A stretch of DNA of 64,000 nt, taken from Petrosia ficiformis. Its lineage: Eukaryota > Porifera > Demospongiae > Haplosclerida > Petrosiidae. Location: assembly GCA_947044365.1 (NCBI GenBank), contig OX345644.1:3111737-3175736 (forward strand). Reading direction: 5' to 3'. Below the pieces are notes generated by a model that was not told the origin of the DNA, made no database searches, and worked only from the letters and a program-made list of their open reading frames with translations. Below, piece by piece: positions 23,377-64,000 of the stretch. A program made the translations under genes and the position numbers. Within the stretch, counting starts at the first letter, position 1. The number at the start of each line of letters is the position of its first letter.

Positions 23377-24516
23377 TTTGAGCTACAGACTAGCCAGGAA
23401 GATTCAGAAAGGATATAAAACTGCCAATAACTGTTGTATATAGCAGAGAAACAGTATAGATATTATGCAAGAATCTTTAACAAGTAAGTATGATAAGTTG
23501 TTGAGTTTCAGACACGAGGAAGTCATCATTTAGAACCTTGAAGGAGTACCTCAGTCAGTTCATCAGACATCTGTGTATTTAGACTGCAATTAGGCTTACA
23601 CTTACGTCTTCAGGCCCCAGGAGTACACAGAAAGGTAGAGACACTAGTGCCATCAGCAATGCTTAATACATAGTCATCACAAAGCAAATATAGGGATGTT
23701 TTTTCTCCATATACACTTGTTTCCCCATATATCTTGTTAAACCTCTAATTTAACATTATAACAATATATAATTATTACTAGTAATATATATAATTATGCT
23801 AATTATTATAATTGATATTGAAATCAGCTAACCTGTTCACCGTTTGCACAGCAATTCACAGCATGGAAACGTCCAAACTTTCTCGTATGAGTCTTGATTT
23901 CTTTATTTCTCCAATATATCGCCTACATAGCAAGAGTGAGGAGAAAGCATTTACTATCAGTATGTCCAAAGATTATATAATCTTTGGTGCGTCTCACCTA
24001 TTTCACTTTAGAGTTAAACCTACAGATTTGGAGCTGCGCAGCCACATTTATAGTTGCGCATCAGCGCCCCCATCCCAATTCAAACCCCCTTCTCTCTCCT
24101 TTAGCTATTTTTAGCAAACGATGATAACCATCTATACAAACTGTTGCCCTCTTAAGGTTGTAGTCTTTTCCGTGGGCGGATGCTACTCTCTATATAGTCT
24201 TGCAAGCTTCTTGCTGCATACAATCTGGTTCCATTCTGTATTTTTGGAAGCCACACCCACCTGTTTTTTATTATTCTTTATATATATGCATCAATCAGGA
24301 GCCTGACTTTTGAACATTGTATAAATGTACAATATGTAAAGATAATGACGAATGATATCTTTTACAATGTGTAATATTTAACTCTGTTTTGGGTAGGCAG
24401 ACCCGCCGACTGGCTAAGAGAGACCATCGTTATATTCTAGCCTTGTTGTCTGTTATAAGTTGCCTATAGGTGTAAGCTGGTTCATGTTTTTAGTTTACAT
24501 AGAACAATGCTTTCTG
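23377..24516. other. Intergenic, no gene recognised
   Basis: Short open frames at 23812-24114 and 24121-24306 have no recognisable motif and probably arise by chance. The region lies between the transposon cluster and the 3' end of the AAA gene. Confidence 0.5.
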
Positions 24517-24522
24517 TTTATT
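24517..24522 (-). terminator. Polyadenylation signal of the AAA gene
   Basis: TTTATT on the plus strand reads AATAAA on the minus strand, about 70 nt beyond the stop codon of the ATPase gene, a usual spacing for a poly(A) signal. Confidence 0.6.
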
Positions 24523-24590
24523 GAAATTGAAGTATAAAGTTAAAATGATTGTGTTTGAAAATTTCACACTCATATCTGTTCATTGAAATA

Positions 24591-56041
<31,451 letters not shown>

Positions 56042-56198
56042 TGTGACCTGAAGAAATTAGAATAAAAATAAAAAAGAGCAATTTAGTGTGACATTTCTAA
56101 CAAGCCACGCCTTCATAATTATTCTTGCATTTCTTTAACCGCACCCGTCGATTCGCAATTTAACTGCAAACTCCCGGCCCCTACTACAACAAGGAGAT
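56042..56198. promoter_or_regulatory. Putative bidirectional promoter
   Basis: The start codons of the AAA gene (minus) and the PH adaptor gene (plus) are only 157 bp apart. The interval has several CG dinucleotides (CACCCGTCGATTCGCAAT; CTCCCGGCCCC) in otherwise AT-rich DNA. No TATA box is clear. Real transcription starts cannot be placed from sequence alone. Confidence 0.6.
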
Positions 56199-59100
56199 AT
56201 GTTACACACAGTTTCATCTAATCCAGAGCTTGTAAAGGCTGGATACCTCACAAAGAGTCCACCTGGAGATGCCCCACCAATATCGAAATGGCGTAGAAGA
56301 TGGTTCGTATTGTGTGATTCATTACGAGCTTATCCACTTGCGGAGCGATATGTCCGATTGGAATACTATCAGAACGAGGGTGAAGCGAGGAGACTCTCTG
56401 ATCCAAAAGGTAAATAACTACATCAGTAAAGTCTAAGTCTGTTCACATTCACAATGACTTCAAAAATATGGTGTAATGATTTTATATGTACTATAATGTA
56501 TAGATTAATGTAATAAGGCTAATCTGTAGGAGTGAATTGTACAAAAAAAAACAGAACGGGAAGGAATTGTTAGTCATTTCAAACTAAAGTTATAAACATT
56601 AACATTTTTCAGAGGTCATGGTGAACGTGAGTGATCTTAATTGATACACGTGCTAAACTATTAACTATATCTGATTTACACTTGTTGGTAGTCTGTATAT
56701 AGCTATAATCTAATCATAGATAACAATTATATAATATGTATAATTATATATATTGTAAGGATCATATGGAAAGAATGGCACTCTGTGGTAAATGCTTTCA
56801 GATTAAAATCTTTCTCCTAGGGATTGAGGACGTGCCCTCTCCATTCTTTTCCACATGCCCCCTATAATGATTTTGGTGAAGAGGTTTTCTCTTATGGCTA
56901 GATATATATATATATATATATATGTAGATATATATATATATATACATATGTAGATATATATATAATTATATATATATATATATATTATACAACATTAACA
57001 CAGATTCACTACTTCATGTTTAGTTATCATTTATAACTGTTAACTAACCACTATTATGTAATCATAAATGATTTGTTTATGCATTTTTATGATTCTTGAT
57101 ATGTTCATTTGATGTATAATTATGTATTATAAGGAACTCAGTTCCGTTTATATTTTGTCTATTCTGATTTCAAATAATAATAGTCAGTCTAAAGAGTAAA
57201 ACTCAGTCAATAACTTTAAGAATACTCTTGGTATTGGCATGGGTATTTAGTACTTCTCTCTGTAAACTGTCCATGGAGCATAGTCCAGTCAACCCTTTAA
57301 TAAAGTCTATTATCATGTAAATTATTATCGATTTTGCTCTGTAGGTGTCATCAATTTAATTGACTGTACTCGTGTGTCAGGTGTTGCTCGTGTAAAAGGA
57401 CACAATTATGTCTTTGATGTCATCACAAAGGAGAGAACGTATCATATAGCTGCAGAGACTCCCACAGAGAAACACGAATGGATTCAAACTATAAATTCAC
57501 TTTTATTTACTAATGGCCAAACCTTACCCCAGGTAACAATGAACAACAGCTTTTTTTCCTTTTTATTAAACCGCTGTTAGTTAGGTGTTGTGACATTTAG
57601 CGTACAGGTCTACTGTAGCAACAGTTGTTATAACCAACAATAAATACGAACTTTCAGTTAATCTCAAATTCTCCGATTTAGTCAGTAGTTACAGGAACTA
57701 GGTATACTTATTATAACTGTAACTAAAAGTGGTCGTTATTGAACTATAGAAGCTAGATGTCGACAACTGTGGTTATTATTGTCATACTTATATGTATATG
57801 CTACCTGTTATTGTTTTTATCAATGCACATTTTGTATAAATAGGTTATATATGGTGAAGTTATTTTTAAAAAATAAACAAACTATTTATATATAACTCAA
57901 TAACTGTGTTCGTTTTTTTAAATGAAGTGAGTGTACTTTTAGGTAGTTGCTTAGCAAATCTCAAACCTCCTCATATCACAAACATTTACATCCCAGAATT
58001 CATATTCTAAGCTTAGGATATACATGTATGTGTTACATTAATCACATGAACAGAATAAAGATTATGTAATATTAGATTTAGTGTCCATAAAAAGTTAATT
58101 ACTAGTGTATTTGTAGTAACCTTACTATAATAATATTTCTTAATTCACATGTGTTCACGAGTACATATTTTTCACAAACATTAACATACCGTAATATATC
58201 ATCACCAGCAGGAGGTACATGCAAGTACAGTGAAAGACTGTTTAGTACTGCATGTGTTTATCTATGTGTGTTAAACCTTTCAAAACCCTGACACTTGAAA
58301 TCCTATAATGTGTGGTATTTATACAGTGAAAATGTGAAACTCCTCTATTGAGGACACCCTGTATTAAGGACACTTACAAATGTCCCAAACTATGCTTTAT
58401 AATATAAATTCACCCTTAAAATGAGGACACCCCTGTAATCAGGACACATATATTTGTCCCAAAGGGGGGTTTGAATAGAGGGGTTCCACTGTATTTCCTT
58501 CCATAGAAAATGAAAATAGTGTTTTATAATTATTTAAGAGATTTTTTTAATTCGTAATCAAATCAAATTTTGTTGTTTTATTTTGTTAATATAATTAGGT
58601 CAATGAAACAACTGATTTAGAAAGAGCTGAATTTCAAAGAAAGAAGTATGTGATTGATCTACATGTATAATCATACACTGCTAAAACTAATTAGTATCAG
58701 ATTACCAGTTGGGAAATGTAATAGTGACTCATTCTCATTGTACTGTTTACAGTATCATATCACTAATATGTGTACTGCCCAACTTCTGAAAATCATTTTT
58801 ATGGGTTGTGATGCTTGATCAAACACTGGCTTGACTTCATTTTGCAAAGGAAGTAAGCATTATCCATTATACATGTATATACATGTTCATGCCAATTTTA
58901 AAGTCTCTCATGATGATCTCACAATTAGGATATCGATGACTTCATATGCAATGTGGTCTGTCATGAATTTTTATATGTAATGCTGGTGTATAATTTAATG
59001 TCATAAGCTTAATACATGATTATACTGTAACTCAATGACGAAGCTATGAATAGAATTTTGACATACACAAAAAAGAAAGAAAGGACAATATTATGAAAAT

Positions 59101-62100
59101 AGTGCAGGTAAAAAGATTGTTTGTCATTCCAAATTAAAATTATGAGCATTTTTCTGAGGTTTGTGGACGTGAATGATCTTTAATTGACTATACAAAGTGG
59201 GTCACATATGTATATCTATATCAGTAGGTGTATCATTAATTCCCATATTTTTGTCCATTTTAGGCCGATAAATGTTGTATTTGTAAACTGGCCCATCTGT
59301 TTAGCTTCATAAAACAAATAAAAAATAAAAAGCAATAATTGAATAAAAAAACGAATGGCTATACAGATACCATTTGGGAGCATACACTCACTCATCCTTC
59401 AGTCTTATGCTAGTGACTAGGCGGTTATTATAGCTAAAAGTGTGGTGAAATATGATGTGTTATTCTATTTTATGTCATTATTACAGGACCCTCGACTATT
59501 ATTAGTCCACTCGAGAGCCACATTATAAAACTTAAGTAAAGAATGTTATAAAAGATTTAGGGTCCACCGCTTGATATTTCTAGTGTAATTGGTTGCATTT
59601 TCATAGGTAGCTATGTATTAATGCATTCTTAAGTCTATAACTGTGCATTATGCTGTTTAACAATGCGATCAGGTGACTAGTATATATATGCAAACATGTT
59701 TGGCTCAATATCACATGATATTAAGTTATAATAATTTTTTTTCATAATCATTAGATCAATGACTAAACCAAGTTCAAGACAGATTTCACTTGTAAGTAAT
59801 ATCATCTGTTACATGTGTACTCACTCATTCTTTTATATATCCTTCGTGTTTTAGTTGTGTTCAATAGATCAATATCACTGTAGTTTTGTTCGTACTACAG
59901 TGAAATCTTATATGTACAGTGTAGTATATAGTATAGACAAATTGTTTTAGTATAATTTATATGACCATAATTATGTATATTATAACCATACTACATTAAC
60001 TCAATTAGTGTTTTTATGAGTAGATTTTTATTTCATATTGAAATCTAAACATACAGTGTTGTTCATACTATTAATAACGCATAGAACATACAAGTCATGC
60101 ATGCCTGGATAAACTGTCATTGTGTACATTTCCTATTTTGTCATAGGAAGACCTAAATAAAGAAAAACAAAGGTTAGTGGGGTGGATGACTGCATCTGAA
60201 TGTACATTAGACAAAAGTTACAACATGTTTATCAGTCGGTAGCGTGGCCGAGTGGTCTAAGGCGCTGGTTTTAGGCACCAGTCATTTCGATGGCGTGGGT
60301 TCGAATCCCACCGCTGCCACATTTTTAATTTTTTTTTTCAAATATTTTTTTTATCTAGACCTATCAGTTGTGTTGTCAATATGCTTGTGAATGACAGTAA
60401 GTTAACTAATACCTACTATCTATCATACTTGTACGATTCATTGATTATCGTGTATTAGATCCTCCTACATTACCAAAAAGACCTGAGAAACTTGAAATAA
60501 TACCACAAGGTATTATTTTGTGTGCTTATGCAAAATGTGAAGTTTTATAACATGATCTATGTTTTCCAGTTCCAACACCTACTCCTCGAAAAATTGTGGC
60601 ACCTCCAAAAAGACGGCCTCTTCCTCCAACTCCTGATGATGAAAATAGTTAGTGATATAATGTTATGCCTTTAAATACGTGACTGTTCACCAACACTCAC
60701 CATTCAACCATTTTATATAGGACTGTTCATGTGAAATGGTACAACTTAGTGCATAATGAATGATTAATTTAAACACTCACCATTCAACCATTGTATATAG
60801 GACTGTTCATGTGAAGTGGTACAACTTAGTGTATAATGAATGATTAATTTAAACACTCACCATTCAACCATTGTATATAGGACTGTTCATGTGAAATGGT
60901 ACAACTTAGTGTATAATGAATGATTAATTTAAACATTCACCTACCATTCAAATATTTTATACAGAAAAGAGATCAGGAAAGCTTATATACATGTCACTGT
61001 GCGTCATCATGGAATTTAATCTTTATAACTTATGAGATATATTACCTGCTAAGTAAGCACGTAATAGAAATTAATTACACTTGTAAGGCCATATGCCTAC
61101 CATTGATTAAGTTCCAATGATACAAACAATCTTCCTTAATAACTAGTTACATTGGCTGAATAACCAGCATTTAAAAAGAACTGTGCTATTTTTCACATGT
61201 ATGGTATTCAGTTATCAGCACTTTACTGGCTACATAACACATACTTAACACCAGACCTACAGTACATCATAATTAATATTCAAACTTTCTCCCAATTACA
61301 CTAAGGCGATAAATGATGGATAAGAAATATATACAGCTGGTGTATATTAATTATATTGTAGCAAGACTTATTAGACACTCACCTTGCTGCTTTCCTACAG
61401 CTAATGGAGCATGATTTTGTTATTTGTGACTTTCTTATAAGGTCTTCTGTCTAACACAAGTGACCATTGGTGTTAGAGGGAGACCTTCCAATTGCAAATG
61501 AGGGTAGAGTCTGGTTAGCATAGGTGGATCAGCCACGTGTATATATAACTGTAGCATGAAATCACCAAGGGAAAGGCAAGGAAGGCTAGATAGGGAGAGG
61601 AAATGTTCTCATCATGAAATGTGGATTTAAGGAGCTCTGAGCACTAGGCTGTTTCATGACGTCTTCATGCATGAAGAGAGTTCTGATGTTAATACAACAA
61701 GTAATCCCCTTTGTTGTATTTCATGTATTTTACAAATTGCCTATGCAAGCAAGCTTATGTTTACAGCAACTGTGGTACCCAATTCAAACAGGTGTGGTCT
61801 AAGGTGTAGTCAACAACCCCATCTTTCAAAAAATCCTAGATCCAGCCCTGCTGTATGTTATATGCATGTATAATATTGTATATGAAATGTAAGGTCATCA
61901 CTATTTGATGGTACTTATTTTAGTGAGCTATATTTCTTATATATTTGTCGTAGTTATTCAAAATTACGGATAGTATAGTTGATTTTGACATAAAAATTGA
62001 GTTGATTTTGGCACGATGTACATAATAATAAACCAATCTTATGCATTAAGATTTCAAAATTGGTGTTTATCTTGCCAATAGAGTATTAAATTAGCTCTAG

Positions 62101-63791
62101 AATGATATATTATATATACTCCAAATTATGTAGAAGACAAAGCTACAACAACTGATTAAACCATTGTATATGGTCACAAACACTTTATTTGTAGAAAAAC
62201 GCAATTTTTTAATCCAATTAACAATTAATTTAACAGCGGCTAGTGAAGCACAGATAGGTCTCTAAGACTTGCTAAAGGCATTAGAAGACAGGCGAGACAT
62301 TTGTGATGCATTTTATGTAGTGAAATGATGATCACCCGAAAAATTCAGAATTATCTATTTTCAATCGTATCTCTAAATTATATTTTGATCCATAAGACTG
62401 CAGAGCTGATGGGTGTATGTTGTTAACTTAATGTAGATATAATTATATGTTATAGTTATGAATGTGGATGCAGTCTATTGCTAAATGTATAAGTGCATGC
62501 ATGGGATTATTAAAATAGGCTAGTGTGTGGACATTCACAGGTTCATACAGAATTTCTGTTAGTGAGGAGAAAGAATTGATCATGTGGAAGCACATTAATC
62601 CTGGGAGTGTGAGGGTATGTAGGGTTTCATTTAGGGGGAGGGGGGGGATTGGTTGAAGGGTGTTTGAAATTTGTTTGCCAATATGCACACTACGATAACC
62701 TTGTATGTCGCCCCTCAAAGTTTTTCAAATTCACATTTCACCCCCTTGATGAATTTTCTAAATGAAACCCTGGTATGCCTCAGGAAAGGTTTTGAATTTA
62801 GGTCCTCTAAGATTGCTTCTGGGGCCCCAGAAAATTTGTACCTGAGATGTTGTTGCATGTTGAAGTAATTTTGGTGTGAAGTCTGAGTAGGGGGAAGGAG
62901 TCCCCCCACTGTATGAAATCCTGGATGTTTTAATATCACACGGCAAATAAACATTTCTGTTAAGTGTCAAATTATTAACTACCTTTCTACTCTAATAATA
63001 CAGATGGCCTGGTGAGTGCCACTGAATCATTCAGTACTTCTCGTATATGTAGTATATATATAGGATTGTGAAGTGTTGATGGTTGTTTGGTGTCCATAGC
63101 TCAGTGGTGAGAGCACTGGTGGCCGAAGTCAGCGGCCCTGGGTTCGATTTCCATTGACTACCAGCATTTTTTCACTTTCCTCTTTCAGCCTTATTAATAA
63201 GAATTTAGCATTTATTTTCGATGTGTGGAGAGATTAGCAAAGGATTATTGTATATATATATATAATATTGCAGCCTTCTTTTTCAAATTCCTGTGGTTTT
63301 AGACAACTTATACACTTTTTTACATCCAGTAACAGTTCCCGTACCAAAATCAAGACCTAAAAGCAATTTAGAATGTACTAGAGGAAATAATGACTCTCCA
63401 AATTTACCAACTCCTCGGATTATACACACTCCTCCAATTAATTCTGATTCAGCTCAATTTGATTACGAAGATATAAACTATGATTATGATGAAGTACCTG
63501 ATGACACTAATACTGAAAATGATGAACATTATGATGATCCTACAGATTTGAATGAATCGCCTTGTGATTATGAAGTTCCTTCTCAAACTAAATCGGTTCT
63601 AGCTCCAACCATATCAGTTCCTAATACTACTAATCTGTTTCCTACACCTAAACCTGTTCCTACTAATAAACCAGTTCCAGCAAAGCGTTCTAACGGAAGA
63701 AATGTAACATCGGCACCAGTTTTATTGTCGTCACCATGTGAAGATAAACCCCCTGTCCCTCCCCCAAGAAATAGAAGTTCACGGACAAAAG
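56199..63791 (+). CDS. PH-domain docking adaptor (Gab/DOS-like), 3' end outside window
   Basis: Exons 56199-56409, 57345-57532, 58599-58645, 59755-59791, 60147-60172, 60359-60396, 60459-60509, 60570-60647 and about 63330-63791 join with matching GT..AG phases. The last acceptor is uncertain (63303 or 63330). The protein starts MLHTVSSNPELVKAGYLTKS. A PH domain spans about residues 10-130: GYLTKSPP, WRRRWFVLCD, LEYYQNEGEA, then YVFDVITKERTYHIAAET and the conserved helix Trp in EKHEWIQTINSLL. The tail is proline-rich (TLPKRPEK, PPKRRPLPPTP, PPVPPPR, an SH3-ligand type) and has tyrosine motifs YDDP and YEVP (YxxP, the Crk-SH2 type) and NYDYDEVP. These features fit a membrane-recruited docking protein below tyrosine kinases. 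The exact family is inferred. Exon 60359-60396 is the weakest call. A GT donor at 63792 shows the gene goes on. Confidence 0.8.
56437..56640 (+). mobile_element. MITE family M5, copy 4
   Basis: In intron 1 of the PH gene. TCTGTTCACATTCACAATGA opens the copy and CAGAGGTCATGGTGAAC closes it. Confidence 0.75.
56900..56990. repeat. (AT)n-rich microsatellite
   Basis: ATATATAT runs broken by GTAGAT; the tract could form hairpins. Intron 1 of the PH gene. Confidence 0.9.
58903..59183 (+). mobile_element. MITE family M5, copy 5
   Basis: In intron 3 of the PH gene. TCTCATGATGATCTCACAAT opens a diverged copy that ends TTTTTCTGAGGTTTGTG. Confidence 0.7.
60238..60319 (+). tRNA. tRNA-Leu (anticodon UAG)
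   Basis: The 82-nt gene folds as a class II tRNA with acceptor stem GGTAGCG/CGCTGCC and discriminator A. The A box is GTGGCCGAGTGG. The anticodon stem CTGGT/ACCAG holds loop TTTAGGC (anticodon TAG, reads CUA). A long variable arm and T-arm GGTTCGAATCC follow. A T-run downstream would end polymerase III transcription. It sits in an intron of the PH gene in the same orientation and has no intron of its own. Confidence 0.95.
60699..60965. repeat. Tandem repeat, 80-bp unit, 3.3 copies
   Basis: Units contain CACCATTCAACCATT, AGGACTGTTCATGTGAA and GAATGATTAATTTAAACA with few differences. Confidence 0.92.
62070..62402. repeat. Dispersed repeat family B, copy 2
   Basis: Homologous to 25170-25556 but without the snap-back hairpin. 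Shared: TTAGCTCTAGAATGATATAT and TTTTGATCCATAAGACTG. Confidence 0.75.
62621..62771. mobile_element. MITE family C with GGGTTTCATTTAG ends
   Basis: The ends AGGGTTTCATTTAG and CTAAATGAAACCCT are perfect inverted repeats. The middle has a G-rich tract and CCTTGTATGTCGCCCC. Partial relatives are at 36910 and 46506. Confidence 0.75.
63089..63163 (+). pseudogene. tRNA-like pseudogene (tRNA-Thr-derived?)
   Basis: GGTGTCCATAGCTCAGTGG and GGTTCGATTTCC keep good A and B boxes. The acceptor stem has two mismatches, the T stem one, and the anticodon loop (GGCCGAA) lacks the invariant T33. The 5' end looks like tRNA-Thr of other animals. It could still be transcribed by polymerase III but is unlikely to work in translation. 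Confidence 0.6.
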
Positions 63792-64000
63792 GTACAATAA
63801 AGATCACTATTGGTTATAGTTGTAGCAGGGTTTTATACAGAATTGTTTGTTAGAGAGAGGAAAGAAGCAATGATGTGATGTACACTGCTTCTGAGGGAGT
63901 GTGGGGTATGCTCTCCTAGGAAATATTTAAATATAGACCTCTGAGGGCTTCTGGTTAGCCATCGTTAGTTATATTTCTTGTGTCTCAAAAAATTACTAAG
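63792..64000 (+). other. Intron start of the PH adaptor gene
   Basis: The sequence after the GTACAA donor shows no further exon before the window ends. Confidence 0.5.

Noticed and set aside
23812..24306. Two short frames upstream (plus-strand sense) of the AAA gene's 3' end
   Set aside because: No domain, splice context or similarity recognised; chance frames are likely.

Overview
The window is nuclear DNA of an animal-like eukaryote: AT-rich, intron-bearing genes with GT..AG splice sites, a eukaryotic nuclear tRNA gene, metazoan signalling domains (PH adaptor, ROC-COR GTPase, caspase-like protease) and many kinds of transposable element. The mix of a huge ankyrin/ROCO/caspase protein, DIRS and copia retroelements and short non-autonomous DNA transposons fits an early-branching metazoan, most likely a sponge. 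That placement is inference; no species is identified.

Layout. (1) 1-8842, minus strand: one gene with a giant first exon coding for about 55 ankyrin repeats and a ROC-COR GTPase module, spliced to two further exons that add a caspase-like (C14) protease; its 3' end lies outside the window. (2) 8986-23376: a transposon graveyard. It contains a hAT element with an 8-bp target duplication, a Ty3/gypsy remnant split by a CR1/jockey-like LINE and by a TA-flanked MITE, and a Ty1/copia element with LTRs and a 5-bp duplication. The copia element is interrupted by a foldback-like element with an 8-bp duplication; inside that lies a DIRS remnant, which itself holds a second MITE. (3) 24591-56041, minus strand: a gene of at least 25 exons for a tandem AAA+ ATPase of about 1,160 residues, reconstructed exon by exon with consistent splice phases except at one junction. 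Its introns are filled with minisatellites, a CATA array and several MITE families. (4) 56199-63791 and beyond, plus strand: a PH-domain adaptor with a proline-rich, tyrosine-motif tail, head-to-head with the ATPase gene across 157 bp. A tRNA-Leu(UAG) gene and a tRNA-like pseudogene lie in its introns.

How the genes relate. The ankyrin-ROC-COR-caspase protein looks like a self-contained sensor, switch and protease effector, as in innate-immune or cell-death proteins, with the caspase domain where DAPK-type ROCO proteins carry a death domain. The ATPase and PH adaptor may share a bidirectional promoter, but nothing else in the sequence links their functions. All retroelement coding regions are broken by stops, frameshifts or deletions.
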